Assembly (NCBI RefSeq): GCF_016428975.1
Contig: NZ_JAELTT010000007.1
Coordinates: 1-64,000, forward strand
Direction of reading: 5' to 3'
Length of the DNA stretch: 64,000 nt
Source: Dyella sp. ASV21
GTDB lineage: Bacteria > Pseudomonadota > Gammaproteobacteria > Xanthomonadales > Rhodanobacteraceae
Shown: positions 49,001 through 58,643 of the stretch, piece after piece
How positions within the stretch are numbered: position 1 is the stretch's first letter
Layout of the letters: every line of letters begins with the position of its first letter
Position numbers and translations under genes: made by a program
Notes under the pieces: generated by a model
What the model was told of the DNA's origin: nothing
Databases searched by the model: none
The model's input: only the letters and a program-made list of their open reading frames with translations

Positions 49001-50112
49001 ACATCCAGGCGCTGGCTGCGGCGCAAAGTACCCGTGAGATGATCGAGCGCGGTAAACCCGTGTCCGTCGAAATCCAGCCACAACTTGCGCTGCAGCGTGA
49101 GCTGATCGCCCTGGCCACCTTCGCCACCGCGCGTGCCCGACTCGATGGACAGGCCATGCGCGCCATCGAGCGCGTAAGCCGGCAGCGATTGCCATTCCGC
49201 CGGCACATCGGCCTGGGCGGCATCGGTGGCCTGCCCTTCCACCCGCGTGCTGCGCAATGCGCCGGCGTCGGCATAGCTCCACACTTCCTGGGCCGGCCAC
49301 GGCTCGCCGGGCGGCATCAACGCGACTTTCTCCAGCACGCCGGTGGAGCGCGCTCCCAACGATACCTTCCATTGGCCAGGGCGCAGTTGCACGCGCAGCC
49401 GCCCATCGCTCTCCAATCGCGCAGGCAGCTCGCCAGCCAAGGCCGTGGCGACGAAACCGGGGGGCAGCACCGGCCCAAGCACCTGCTCGCGCGCGCTGCC
49501 GGTGACATTGAATTGCAGCTGCGTTTCCAGCGTGGCGGGGAGTCCATCGGTGAGACGGCGATACACCCGCACCGACAGCGCATCGGCGGCGCGTTGCGCG
49601 GCGGCGGCCTCGCCCAGCGTGAGCTGCTCGCCGTTGCGTTCGATGCGACTGACCGCCGTGCCATCGAGGTTCAAGGTGACCAGACCGATCGACGTCGGCA
49701 CATGCAGGCGCGCAGGACGGCTTACCCAGGGCAGCTCGCCGCGCAAGGTGTAGTCGCCCGGCTCCAGGCGCAGCGCCGGCCCGTTGTCGTGCTGCAGGAC
49801 CGGTAGCGGCTTGCCGTTAACCACGACCTGTTGCGGCCACACGTCGCCGTTGCCCGGCAGCGCCACCCAATCGGCGGCATCCACATGCACCTCGAAGCTG
49901 AAGTGCGCGCCGTCCTTGCCGGCCTCGATGGACAGGCGCCCTGGCCACACGCAGGCACGATCACCGTCAGTGCGCAGCCAGGGGCATGCGTGCTCCGGCA
50001 CATCGTGCAGCACCCAGCCCTGCCAATCCTTCAACGCTGGGGGCACCTCCTGCGCCAGCAGCGGCGCCGCCAACAACGCCAACGGCAACAACCATTCCCA
50101 CGGACGACGCAT
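46003..50112 (-). CDS. large multi-domain membrane protein of unknown function
   Basis: This 1369-residue protein has a signal peptide (about 1-20), a long beta-rich periplasmic region (about 21-465), four or five hydrophobic helices (about 470-570), a linker with Pro-Ala, then VVTGSRIT and a NNYRLGWSGPV motif (about 640-690), a hydrophobic segment pair (about 700-760), a second beta-rich periplasmic region (about 770-1150) and about six C-terminal helices. The two beta regions share a general pattern, hinting at an internal duplication. VVTGSRI is typical of TonB-receptor plugs yet no barrel follows. I do not recognise the family. GGGAG lies seven bases before the ATG. It is alone on its strand, 190 bp past the aminopeptidase terminator. 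Confidence 0.75.
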   Translation of the reverse strand: MRRPWEWLLPLALLAAPLLAQEVPPALKDWQGWVLHDVPEHACPWLRTDGDRACVWPGRLSIEAGKDGAHFSFEVHVDAADWVALPGNGDVWPQQVVVNGKPLPVLQHDNGPALRLEPGDYTLRGELPWVSRPARLHVPTSIGLVTLNLDGTAVSRIERNGEQLTLGEAAAAQRAADALSVRVYRRLTDGLPATLETQLQFNVTGSAREQVLGPVLPPGFVATALAGELPARLESDGRLRVQLRPGQWKVSLGARSTGVLEKVALMPPGEPWPAQEVWSYADAGALRSTRVEGQATDAAQADVPAEWQSLPAYALDGAHGLSIESGTRGGEGGQGDQLTLQRKLWLDFDGHGFTALDHLTGTLRRSQRLDVSAPWQLQSATQDATPLLVTADGAGRQGVELRGTKIDVSAGLRLPERGHAPSGGWQLALERIDGTLYLPNGYRLLGAIGADRSPDSWVAQWSLLDLFVVALIALLAGRLLGWPWALVALGFLALSLHEGGAPRWTLAVVLALGLLTRALPEGRLRVFSRIGALALLVLAALWTLPFAATQMNYALHPQLEQGAYMGRVGFEPDNEAPSVAMDEETEVAPAVEEASVNAPPAPPAPATGIAAAQRTRKERQSYAPSVNGKVASLASAVVTGSRITAANTVGQEVDAHSVIQAGRGTPSWNVGNNYRLGWSGPVTAEQSTRLVIAPAWLVRLLRVGMLALLVALLGKLALGAWRAWPGSAGGWRLRAGAVALLALSLLSPGAHAQATPGNEVLNALRERLTEAPKCEPDCTSTAQATVQAHGDQLSLELELHAGAAAAVSLPQGDDALQLQTVDVDGKPADLLRSDIGALMVRMERGVHRVTLRYRVAPVDTANVQFPSHPQRVLFSGTEWSADGVDEGRLLGDNLTLNRLRTAADGQARVGATQTFPPFVRVVRTLQLGNEWNVRNTVQRIAPVEGGFSLDLPLLPGEHPLGDNARVKDGRIGVTFNAGINEVSWTSRLDRGEQLALTAPALGERAEQWVVQAAPIWHVDAKGMPGTLSDDGLLYQPLPGETLALSITQPKALVGPSLAFDAVSVQSQAGDRSSEAQVTLVARSTRGGEHALGLPPGAELLEARRDERPINLAIRDGKIGLPLLPGVHRYALRLRLPQGIGAFTHTPTLTLNAPAANLTLHQALPQDRWVLWTWGPSMGPAVLYWSQLLVLLLAAWLLARYAPTPLRFYQWLLLGLGFSAFAWGAYALVVVWLILLGLRARHVLPERYGTTFNLQQAALALLTLVALAVLISAVPKGLLGLPDMHVAGNGSTAWRLNWFADQTDGALPVAGVFSVSLWVYKIAMLLWALWLANALIGWLRWGFQSWSEGGYWRARQRKTKVPPPVPEATE

Positions 50113-50302
50113 GTCTTTCTCCCTGACTACCCTGGGTGGGCCGGCCCAGTGTAGGTGCCGGCGGGAGGGGTCGGCCAGGGAAGCGTGAGCAAGTGGCCGC
50201 CGACTGCACCGGCGAGGCGGCGAGTGCGATGGGTCCGGCGCCTCCCTGGACGCCCTTCTGTCATGAAACGTCGCACGATGCGGCGCGGGGTTTGCCGGGG
50301 CT

Positions 50303-50334
50303 AAAAAAAAGCCGGGCGGTTGGCACCGCCCGGC
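50303..50334 (-). terminator. rho-independent terminator of the M1 aminopeptidase gene
   Basis: On the minus strand a perfect 10-bp stem (GCCGGGCGGT / ACCGCCCGGC) with a four-base loop is followed by eight T residues. Confidence 0.95.
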
Positions 50335-50355
50335 CTTATACACGCGTGAGCGGAA

Positions 50356-53040
50356 TCAGCGCAGGATGGCGGAAGCGTCCTGCTTTTCCACCAACGCACT
50401 GCACAGCACGGTGGCTTCGGTGGTCTGCGCCAGGCCACGCTCAGCGCCGCTCACGTTCTTGGCGCGATCCTTGAAGAATGCCTGCAAACGATCCGCCTCG
50501 GCCGAGGCGCAACCGCCGCCGCCCATCATGCTCGGCAGTCGGCCGCCGGAGAAGCTGCCGGTGCGCTCGATGATGCGGTCGTAGTTGGCGGTGGCCCACT
50601 GCCAGGTGGCATCGCGCTGGGCACGGGTGTCGCGGCCACCCGCCAACAGCATCGCCATCTCGCCCACCTTCACCTTCTTGTCGAGGGCAAAGTTACGCAC
50701 CTGCTCGGCGGTGTCGGGGGTATTGGCTTCGCTCAAGCCACTGAGAATGGCGTTGCGCAACGCCGGGTCGCTGGTCTGCGGCAATTCGGCGATGAGTGCG
50801 TCCACCGCGCTCTTGCCACGCTCCTGCACCGCCACGCCCAGCGCCACGCCCAGCAGATCCGGATCGGCAGCGGTCAGGTCAAGGCGACCATCGGCCTTGC
50901 GCTTGAGCGCCGCGTCGCCCTGCTTGATCAGCTCGGCGCGCACCGCCGGCACGCGCACGCCCAACGCCAGTTCCTCGGCGAGGCTGTTACGCAGCAGCGA
51001 ATCGGTATCGGCTTCGTTGGGCTTGCGGTGATAGCCCAGCTGGGTGAGGCGCGGCAGGTACGCGTCCTTGGCCCAGGCGGCCAGCTTGGCGCGCTGTGCG
51101 TCGGTGCTGGCGAGGTTGCGGTAGATCCAGTTGAAGCTGGTCAACGGTGCGGTAGCCACTTCGCGCGTCTTGGAGGCCGTCAGCGGCTTGAGCGCGGCGA
51201 GCACGTCGGCGGCATCGAGGTCGCCATGCTTGAAGCTGGCATACACCGCATCCGCGTAGGCAAGCTGCTCGGCATCGTCGAGCTTGTTGATCTGCTTGCC
51301 GAGGTTGGCCAGGTCGCTCTTGTCCATGGCAAAGCGGTAGTAACCGGTGCCATTGGCGTTGGGCAGCACCCAGGTGGCCTTGCTGGCGCCATTGAGCACC
51401 ATCTCGCCCTGCGCCTTGTCGAACAGTTCGCAGCTCACCTTGCTGCCATCGGGCGTGCCGTAGCGCACGCACATCGGCACGCCCCACACCTGCTTGTCGT
51501 CGCCCTTGCTGCCCACCGGCAGATAGCGGCTCTGGCTCAGGTGCAGCACGGTCTTGCCGTCTACCTGCTCCAGCCTGGTCTGCACATAGGGCACGCCGGG
51601 CTGGTTGAGGAAGCTCTTGAACGCCTGCTTGAAGTCATCGCCCTTGTCGGCGGCCGTGGCAATGGCGTTGATCAGGTCGTCGGCGGTGGCGTTGCCAAAC
51701 TTGTGGTCCTGAATGTAGGCACGCATGCCCTTCTGGAACACCGGCTCACTCACATAGCCTTCGAACATGCCCAGCACCGCGGCACCCTTCTGGTAGGTGA
51801 TGCCATCGAAAGCGGTTTCGATGTCGCCATTGCCGGTGATCGGCTGGCGGATCTTGCGCGTGGTGACCAGGCTGTCGCCATTCATCGCGCCCTGGGCGCC
51901 GCGCACGCGGTCGAGGTCGGCGCGGTACTCCGGGTGCACCTTCTGCGTCACCTTCTGCTGCATCCAGGTGGCGAAGGCTTCGTTGAGCCACAGGTCGTCC
52001 CACCAGGCCATGGTGACGGTGTCGCCGGTCCATTGGTGTGCCAGCTCATGCGCGGTCACGTTGAACGAGCCGCGCACGTAGCTGGCCGGGGAATCCGGAT
52101 CGAGCAGCAACAGCCAGTCGCGGAAGGTGACCAGGCCCGGGTTTTCCATGGCGCCGGCGGAGAAGTCGGGCGCGGCGAGCAGGTCGAGCTTGTCCCACGG
52201 GTAGCCGAAGCCGTAGTAGTCCTCCAGCGTGTGGATGATGCTCGGCGTTTCGTTCAGCACATGCTGCATGCGATGGCCTTCGCCCTTGGCGGCCACGCCA
52301 CGCAGCTCAAGCGTCTGCGTGCGGTAAGCGGTGGGCGAAATATCGGGGCCCTTCACCACGTCCCATGGACCCACGCCAAACGCCACCAGGTAGGTGGGCA
52401 GCGGCTTGGTGGTGGAGAAGGTCAGGCGCTTCCAGCCGTCGCCGGCAGCCTCTTCCTTCACCTGCTTCGTGTTGGCCACGCCCACTTCGTCGGCGGGAAT
52501 GGTCAGGCGGATATCGAACGGCGTCTTGAACGCCGGCTCATCGAAGCCGGGGAACGCATAGCGCGCGCTGATCGGCTCCATCTGCGTCATCGCGTACGGC
52601 TGGCCCTCGTGGCTCACCTTGTACAGACCCTGCAACTGCTGGTTGAGCGGCGCGGTGTACTCGATGGCGAGGGTGAGCTCCTGCGGCTTGAGCGTGCCGC
52701 CGAAATCCACGCGCACTACGCCTTCCTGCGGCGCCACGTCCACGTACTTGCCTGCATGCGCCTTGCCCGCGGCGTCGGTCACGGTGACCTTGCCCACCTT
52801 CAACTCGCGGCCGTGCAGCCAGACGTGATCGGAAGCCTGCGCGAGCTTGAGCTTGATGACGGTGGTGCCGGAAAAATCGGGCTGGCGCGGATCGACCTTG
52901 AAGTCGAGCTGATAAGACTCGGGCTGTGCCCAGGTCGGCAGCTTGCCGTGCGGCTGGTCATTGGCGGCCGGAGCGGCCAGGGCGGCACCGCAGCAGGCAG
53001 CGAGCGCGGTGAGAACAAACGGACGAGCGAGACGACGCAT
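50356..53040 (-). CDS. exported M1 family aminopeptidase
   Basis: This 894-residue zinc aminopeptidase has a signal peptide (about 1-22), the M1 N-terminal beta domain, the catalytic domain and a helical C-terminal ERAP1-like domain. The substrate-binding GAMEN is at 296-300 and the zinc site HELAH at 331-335 with the third ligand Glu354 in NEAF. It removes N-terminal residues from peptides, probably in the periplasm. I chose the ATG at 53040, since GGGGA lies nine bases upstream; an ATG at 53049 abuts that site. A C-terminal GGGGC run near residue 850 is unusual. It is divergent from oxyR with a 173-bp gap and has its own terminator. Confidence 0.93.
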   Translation of the reverse strand: MRRLARPFVLTALAACCGAALAAPAANDQPHGKLPTWAQPESYQLDFKVDPRQPDFSGTTVIKLKLAQASDHVWLHGRELKVGKVTVTDAAGKAHAGKYVDVAPQEGVVRVDFGGTLKPQELTLAIEYTAPLNQQLQGLYKVSHEGQPYAMTQMEPISARYAFPGFDEPAFKTPFDIRLTIPADEVGVANTKQVKEEAAGDGWKRLTFSTTKPLPTYLVAFGVGPWDVVKGPDISPTAYRTQTLELRGVAAKGEGHRMQHVLNETPSIIHTLEDYYGFGYPWDKLDLLAAPDFSAGAMENPGLVTFRDWLLLLDPDSPASYVRGSFNVTAHELAHQWTGDTVTMAWWDDLWLNEAFATWMQQKVTQKVHPEYRADLDRVRGAQGAMNGDSLVTTRKIRQPITGNGDIETAFDGITYQKGAAVLGMFEGYVSEPVFQKGMRAYIQDHKFGNATADDLINAIATAADKGDDFKQAFKSFLNQPGVPYVQTRLEQVDGKTVLHLSQSRYLPVGSKGDDKQVWGVPMCVRYGTPDGSKVSCELFDKAQGEMVLNGASKATWVLPNANGTGYYRFAMDKSDLANLGKQINKLDDAEQLAYADAVYASFKHGDLDAADVLAALKPLTASKTREVATAPLTSFNWIYRNLASTDAQRAKLAAWAKDAYLPRLTQLGYHRKPNEADTDSLLRNSLAEELALGVRVPAVRAELIKQGDAALKRKADGRLDLTAADPDLLGVALGVAVQERGKSAVDALIAELPQTSDPALRNAILSGLSEANTPDTAEQVRNFALDKKVKVGEMAMLLAGGRDTRAQRDATWQWATANYDRIIERTGSFSGGRLPSMMGGGGCASAEADRLQAFFKDRAKNVSGAERGLAQTTEATVLCSALVEKQDASAILR

Positions 53041-53213
53041 GTAAACCATTCCCCAGGGACAATCGAACCCGCAAGCTAGGCGTATGCATGACGAATGACC
53101 CAGTGCCAGAAGGCATGGGCGACAGTTCAGCCCAGGGAAAACCCATTGCCCATTGTTAGAAGCAATGAGTAGCCTCACAATCATTGACCTGAGCTATCAA
53201 CTGGCTGCCGCCC

Positions 53214-54158
53214 ATGAACCTGCGCGACCTGCACTACCTCGTGGCCCTGGCCGAGCACCGGCATTTCGGGCGCGCGGCCGAGGCGAGCTTTGTCAGCCAG
53301 CCCACGCTCTCCACCCAGATCAAGAAGCTGGAGGATGAGCTGGGTGTGCCGCTGGTGGAACGCACGCCGCGCAAGGTACTGCTGACCGAGACCGGCCGCG
53401 AAATTGCCCGTCGCGCGCGCGGCGTGCTGGCCGAGGTCGAAGAGATCAAGGCTATTGCGCAGCGCACGCGCGACCCGGAATCGGGCACGCTGCGACTGGG
53501 CATCTTCCCCACCCTCGGCCCCTACCTTCTGCCGCACCTGGTGCCCCTGGTACGCACGCATTTCCCACGCCTGGAACTGCTGCTGGTGGAGGAGAAAACC
53601 GAGCACGTGGTGCGGATGCTGCGCGAAGGTGCGCTGGATGTCGGCGTACTCGCCCTGCCCCTGCACGAGGATAGCCTGCACGCCGAGTTTCTGTTCGAAG
53701 AGCCCTTTGTGCTCGCCGTGCCCGAAAGCCACCCGCTGGCGCACAAGCAGAAACTACTCAAGCTCGGCGACCTGGAGGACGAAAGCCTGCTACTGCTGGA
53801 AGACGGCCACTGCATGCGCGACCAGGCGCTGGAGGTGTGCCACCTGGCCGGAGCGGGCGAACGTTCCGGCTTCCGCGCCACCAGCCTGGAAACCCTGCGC
53901 CAGATGGTGGCCGCCAACGTAGGCATCACCTTGTTGCCCACGCTCGCCATCAAGCCGCCGGTGGCGCGCACCGACAACGTGCATCTGCTTGAATTCGCCG
54001 GTCATCCGCCAAGCCGGCGCATTGCGCTGGTGTGGCGCAAGAGCTCCTCGATGGGCCCCTTCCTCAAACGCTTCGCCGACGTCGTGCGATCCATGCCCGA
54101 TGAGCTGCTGCGTCCGGGCCTGGCGGACGCCAAGCCCACGCGCCGCAGCGCGCGCTGA
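53214..54158 (+). CDS. oxyR: hydrogen-peroxide-inducible regulator OxyR
   Basis: This 314-residue LysR-type regulator has the winged helix (about 1-60) and the redox domain. The two sensing cysteines are Cys200 and Cys209 in the HCMRDQALEVC segment, the same spacing as Cys199 and Cys208 in Escherichia coli OxyR, where peroxide drives a disulfide that changes DNA contacts. It activates catalase, Ahp and related genes in known species; none is in the window, although msrA lies nearby. The start is the ATG at 53214 with a weak ribosome site. A small protein gene follows after nine bases and is probably co-transcribed. Confidence 0.93.
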   Translation: MNLRDLHYLVALAEHRHFGRAAEASFVSQPTLSTQIKKLEDELGVPLVERTPRKVLLTETGREIARRARGVLAEVEEIKAIAQRTRDPESGTLRLGIFPTLGPYLLPHLVPLVRTHFPRLELLLVEEKTEHVVRMLREGALDVGVLALPLHEDSLHAEFLFEEPFVLAVPESHPLAHKQKLLKLGDLEDESLLLLEDGHCMRDQALEVCHLAGAGERSGFRATSLETLRQMVAANVGITLLPTLAIKPPVARTDNVHLLEFAGHPPSRRIALVWRKSSSMGPFLKRFADVVRSMPDELLRPGLADAKPTRRSAR

Positions 54159-54167
54159 GTACCGCGC

Positions 54168-54767
54168 ATGCCACGCTGGTGGGTTGCCGGTCTCCTGCTG
54201 ATCGCCGTGCTTGGCGGTGTGCATTGGTCGCGTCACCGGCCCATCGCGCCGCCGCCCGGCGTGCTCGCGCCCGATGCCCCCACGCAGATCGACCTGGATC
54301 ACGGCGCCACACTGCAACGTGGCGACATCACGCTGACCACACGCGCACGCTTTGAACTCACCGCCCGCGTGCTATCCCGTGAGGATTACCACGTCGACGG
54401 CGGCGCCTCACTCGCGCCCACCGATCTGGCGTTGGGCTGGGGCCGCATGTCCGACAGCAGCGTGCTGGCACGCATCCAGATCAGCCAGGAAAACCGCTTC
54501 TACCACTGGCATGTCACCAGCTTTCCGATTCCGCGCCGCGAGATCGAACAATCCAGCGCCAACATGCACATGATTCCCGCCGACGCCGCCGTGCGTGCAC
54601 AGCTCGATCGCCTGCGCGTGGGCGAAGTGGTGCACCTGCAAGGCTTCCTGGTGGATGCCGCGCGCCCCAACGGTTGGCGCTGGCGTACTTCGATGACGCG
54701 CGACGATACCGGCGACGGCGCCTGCGAACTGGTCTACGTCGAAAGCGTGGCACCGGCCACGCCGTAG
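54168..54767 (+). CDS. conserved membrane-anchored protein of unknown function
   Basis: This 199-residue protein has one N-terminal hydrophobic segment (about 4-20) and an otherwise soluble periplasmic part. A central block with LALGWGRMSD, a YHWHVTSFPIPR stretch and SANMHMIPA is conserved in similar proteins of Pseudomonas and Xanthomonas, all without assigned function, as far as I recall. The RVGEVVHLQGFLVDA segment and a final WRTS with acidic residues recall an OB-like barrel, but this is a guess. It follows oxyR by nine bases and converges on msrA with a five-base gap. Confidence 0.7.
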   Translation: MPRWWVAGLLLIAVLGGVHWSRHRPIAPPPGVLAPDAPTQIDLDHGATLQRGDITLTTRARFELTARVLSREDYHVDGGASLAPTDLALGWGRMSDSSVLARIQISQENRFYHWHVTSFPIPRREIEQSSANMHMIPADAAVRAQLDRLRVGEVVHLQGFLVDAARPNGWRWRTSMTRDDTGDGACELVYVESVAPATP

Positions 54768-54772
54768 CGATA

Positions 54773-55429
<657 letters not shown>

Positions 55430-55509
55430 GGGAAACCCTCCGGTTACTGCGATGTTTCCGATATGGCGGCTACGCCTGCTCAAATCAACGAAACCGGCGG
55501 CCTCCCTCC

Positions 55510-56040
55510 TCAGTAACGCAGCAAGGCGTGCAACGGCGTACCGCCCAGCCACCGCTCGCGCCCCTTCAGCTCCGCCAACTCGATGACCACGCTGGCGCCC
55601 ACCAATAGCGCCCCCAGCTTCTGCACCAGCGCGCTCGCCGCAGCGAGGGTGCCACCGGTGGCGAGCACATCGTCCACGATCAGGGCGCGTTCGCCAGGGC
55701 GCAGCGCATCGTCACGCGCCTCCAGCCGATCCACCCCGTACTCAAGCTGGTAATCCACGCCCACCACCGGCGGCGGCAGCTTGCGCGGCTTGCGCAGCGG
55801 CACAAAGCCGGCATGCAGCTTTTGCGCCAGCGCGGCGCCAAAGATGAACCCACGCGATTCAATGCCGCACACCGCCTGTACGCCGCTGCCCTGCCAAGGT
55901 TCGGCCAGCGCGTCGATGCAGCGGGCAAAGCCGCCAGCATCGGCAAGCAAGGGAGTGATGTCGCGAAAAACGACGCCAGGCTTGGGAAAATCGGGCACGG
56001 CGCGAATCAGCGCCTGGATCTGTTGCAGCGACTGTTGCAT
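55510..56040 (-). CDS. apt: adenine phosphoribosyltransferase
   Basis: This 176-residue enzyme salvages adenine to AMP with PRPP. The PRPP-binding motif [14 protein letters not shown] is clear, as are the N-terminal [18 protein letters not shown] and [14 protein letters not shown] of the family. Length is normal (about 170-180). AGGAG lies six bases before the ATG at 56040. It sits 80 bp upstream of msrA on the same strand and 109 bp downstream of the DUF2007 gene, so these three may form a loose group. Confidence 0.95.
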   Translation of the reverse strand: MQQSLQQIQALIRAVPDFPKPGVVFRDITPLLADAGGFARCIDALAEPWQGSGVQAVCGIESRGFIFGAALAQKLHAGFVPLRKPRKLPPPVVGVDYQLEYGVDRLEARDDALRPGERALIVDDVLATGGTLAAASALVQKLGALLVGASVVIELAELKGRERWLGGTPLHALLRY

Positions 56041-56149
56041 GAAAACTCCTGTGGCGCGGCCATCTGGCCAACCTGTCCAAGCGCGACGGACGGTGGCGGC
56101 GCCAATGGGTTGAATTGCGGAATGATACGGTGGAGCCTCAACGGCTTCG

Positions 56150-56428
56150 CTAACCCAGGGCCGGCAGCGGCGCGTCGGGATCGTCCTCGATCTCACCAAG
56201 TGCGAGCCGTGCTTCCATCAGCATCGCCTCCACCTCGCGCACCACCCGCTCCGCCGCGGGCAGGCTGGTTTCCGGTACCAGCACGGCCACATAGTCCAAG
56301 GCAGGCAGCTGCCCCACCGCGCCGGTAAGGTATTCGCCGGAGACAAACGCAGGGATCTCCACGCGCTCCAACGCGTCCTTCACCAGATGGGCGTCGATCA
56401 GGCTTTCGGCTCGATAGGCGATGCGCAT
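56150..56428 (-). CDS. DUF2007 domain protein
   Basis: This 92-residue protein matches the DUF2007 family. It begins with IAYRAESLIDAHLVKDALERVEIPAFV, whose strand-helix-strand order and the later ALDYVAVLVPETSLPAAERVV repeat the ferredoxin-like pattern of the family. Members are small proteins of unknown biochemical function, sometimes called putative signal transducers. It is upstream of apt on the same strand. Confidence 0.8.
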   Translation of the reverse strand: MRIAYRAESLIDAHLVKDALERVEIPAFVSGEYLTGAVGQLPALDYVAVLVPETSLPAAERVVREVEAMLMEARLALGEIEDDPDAPLPALG

Positions 56429-56607
56429 AGGGCCACGCTAGCGCGGTGGGCAGATCGGGGCAAGTTTTGACCGTTTTGGGGCGATGTCGTCGAAGTCGAC
56501 CTTCCTTCGCCTTCTCCGGCTCTCCTTGCTCCGCCAGGGCTAAAGTTGCCCTTGCCAGTTCGCCACGCCAGCGAGGTGTCTCTCAACCGCCGAAGGACGA
56601 GTTACCT

Positions 56608-56910
56608 ATGTCGTTCGCCGCCGCTCTAGCGTCGCCGCAATTCGGGCTTTTCGCGATCGAAGGGCAACATGGTCTGATGACTCGCCCTCCCAGGCAGGAG
56701 CTTCGTATAGCCAAAGCACGTCTTGCCGAGATCGTCCCTATCGCGGGTCTATTTGGGGCGCCTAAACACTATGTTTGCGGTGGCTTGGAAGCAGATATCT
56801 CCACGAAGATTCTGCTTCTCTATCAACACGATCACCAGGGAAAAGGTATGGCTTACGCGTTTAGACACCCTCTTTCCCTGGCATGTCCGGGTCACAGTTC
56901 GGGCGACTGA
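56608..56910 (+). CDS. hypothetical protein, doubtful
   Basis: A 100-codon frame starts with ATG after AAGGA at ten bases. I recognise no domain. It lies at the left edge of a lower-GC patch, and its end overlaps the convergent gene at 56892 by 19 bp. The central part (ELRIAKARLAEIVPIAGLF) could form a helix. It may be a genuine small accessory gene or chance; coding cannot be proven from this sequence alone. Confidence 0.35.
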   Translation: MSFAAALASPQFGLFAIEGQHGLMTRPPRQELRIAKARLAEIVPIAGLFGAPKHYVCGGLEADISTKILLLYQHDHQGKGMAYAFRHPLSLACPGHSSGD

Positions 56911-57668
56911 GAACGCATCTTGACGGCGCTGTCGAGTGCCAGGCTCTCTTCGCCCGACGAAGACTTGAGTGGCTCCGCAGGCGAGTCGACGGAGCGTTCA
57001 AGCTGAGGATCGTATTGGAGCCCGCTGACGGTATCGCGCAGGTTGAACGATATCGGGACGCGAACCCACGTCTCCACGGCATGCCCATCAACCGTCTCGG
57101 GCTCAGCATGCCAGGAGCTCATGGCTTCTGTCGCCGCTCGGACGAACTGGGTGGTCGGCCGCCGGCCCGTGCTTTGCGCTGACTCAAGCCGAATGTCGCT
57201 CAGACTCCCATCCGGGTGGACCAATACAAGCATGGTCAGCTTGGCTTGGACGCGGGCGCTGACCATGTCGCGCGGGTACCGTGGCGCTGTGCGCTTGTCG
57301 AGTTGAGGGCCATTCCCAATGAATACAAAGCGGGCCTCATAACTTTTACCCTTTGGGCGAAACTCGAAGACACCGTGCAGAAACGTTTGAGCTTCTGCCG
57401 GTTTGCCATTTAAGGTTGCAGGTACGAATTCCCAATGAGACATGGTGGATTGGGCAAGCGGGGTGAGCTGTGCCGCAAGCTCCTTGCTGCCCTTGTCATT
57501 GCGCTCGACAGGTAGCAAATCGATATGCGTGACCTTGCCTTGCTGGTCGATAACGGCAACGCCCGTTACGTATAGCCCAGACCGCTTCCAATCGTTTGGA
57601 GCCACCTCTGAAGCCAGGACAGCATGGGTAAATACCAGTGCGGAAGCGCCCGCAATCAAGCGTTTCAT
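56892..57668 (-). CDS. secreted protein with TonB-C-like domain
   Basis: This 258-residue protein has a signal peptide (about 1-19) and no proline-rich spacer or membrane anchor. Its second half (about 125-215) looks like the TonB C-terminal alpha-beta fold: PRYPRDMVSARVQAKLTMLVLV followed by VHPDGSLSDI and a closing VPISFNL strand. The first half has a weaker strand pattern of similar layout. Such free TonB-C-domain proteins are common in Xanthomonadales, often near accessory genes; their role is unclear. GC and codon use are lower than the rest of the window. Confidence 0.72.
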   Translation of the reverse strand: MKRLIAGASALVFTHAVLASEVAPNDWKRSGLYVTGVAVIDQQGKVTHIDLLPVERNDKGSKELAAQLTPLAQSTMSHWEFVPATLNGKPAEAQTFLHGVFEFRPKGKSYEARFVFIGNGPQLDKRTAPRYPRDMVSARVQAKLTMLVLVHPDGSLSDIRLESAQSTGRRPTTQFVRAATEAMSSWHAEPETVDGHAVETWVRVPISFNLRDTVSGLQYDPQLERSVDSPAEPLKSSSGEESLALDSAVKMRSQSPEL

Positions 57669-58181
57669 TTGATTGCCCTTAAAGATCAGCCAATCGGCAC
57701 GATCGGCTGAGATTACTTAAACTTCCTGCTTCGAACCGTAGGCCGATCCAACGAATTCATCATTCCAGGCCATCAACCTGTGCTTGAGCGCAGTGCGATT
57801 CATCACCATGGCGGCAACTTCCTTGAAATTGCATCCCTGCCAACCATCCGCCCTGGGTTGCGATTTCACCCGGTCAACGCAACACCCCGACACTGCGCCA
57901 GCAGAAGGTGCGTTGACGTGGCATCCAGGCTCAGATTCTTTGCTCGAGGGCCAGCAGGCTGGACGTGCCCTAAATCCAGTGCTACTCCGACCTATTGGCA
58001 CAGCAGGATCGTTAGAGAGGCTGCCAAGAATGCGTGGAAGATTGATATTCCACGCAAAGCGATTTCTTCAAAGTGTTGCGTTGACCGGCTGACGCCGCAC
58101 TTGAAAGCATACCCAAGCGCTACCGCCGAGAGGCTGCGCACATACCCGGCATTTCCGCCGAGGCACAGCGCCCTTTCGCCT
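57669..58181. other. lower-GC stretch without a confident gene
   Basis: This 513-bp gap holds overlapping frames on both strands, none with a good start and ribosome site. On the minus strand one frame (58231-57992) ends in a hydrophobic helix, and another (58001-57717) continues close to it with a helical KEVAAMVMNR segment. Together they could be one frameshifted gene, but I cannot support that. Confidence 0.3.
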
Positions 58182-58478
58182 TTATCGGCCGTCGAACCTA
58201 CCGCGCCGAATAATCGCTGGCGGCTCGGCATCCACTACATGGCGGTATGCGTTGAGTGCTTCTTCTTCCGCCTCTAAGGTTGGCACCAATGCGCTCAGCC
58301 GGCCCGATGCCTCACAGAACTTCGTGAACTGAACAGAGCAAGCCTCGCAGCCGCACTCGCCGGCGCAGCGAAGCCCGCATGCCGGGTTACAAACGCAGGG
58401 GATGGGGCTGGCGAGATCCACGTTATATCCCGCCGTCTCGGGATAGCGCTTGAGGCCTTCAGCTGTTGGTTTGGACAT
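58182..58478 (-). CDS. small cysteine-rich protein of unknown function
   Basis: This 98-residue protein has nine cysteines, eight of them within residues about 28-55 in a CVCNPACGLRCAGECGCEAC pattern, which suggests a metal- or disulfide-held knot; the tail is acidic and helical. GGGAGG lies five bases before the ATG, a strong ribosome site, so I take it as real. I do not recognise the family. It lies in the low-GC patch beside a MazG-like gene, which hints at an accessory origin. Confidence 0.6.
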   Translation of the reverse strand: MSKPTAEGLKRYPETAGYNVDLASPIPCVCNPACGLRCAGECGCEACSVQFTKFCEASGRLSALVPTLEAEEEALNAYRHVVDAEPPAIIRRGRFDGR

Positions 58479-58643
58479 TTCGCCTCCCTCTTATCGAACT
58501 CCCCACTTCGGATGCCTCGTGTCCAGCGTCCGAGACGTGTGTTGTTCCAAGTATCACGGATCCAGGTGATCTCAGTCTCTCCGCAGCCAGCCTGCAAGGC
58601 ACTTTTCTGCGCGCTCTCAGCGTGCAGGAGTACTTCCTCTCGA

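Noticed and set aside
57784-58092. Plus-strand 102-codon frame
   Set aside because: No ribosome site, no family likeness and overlaps frames on the other strand.
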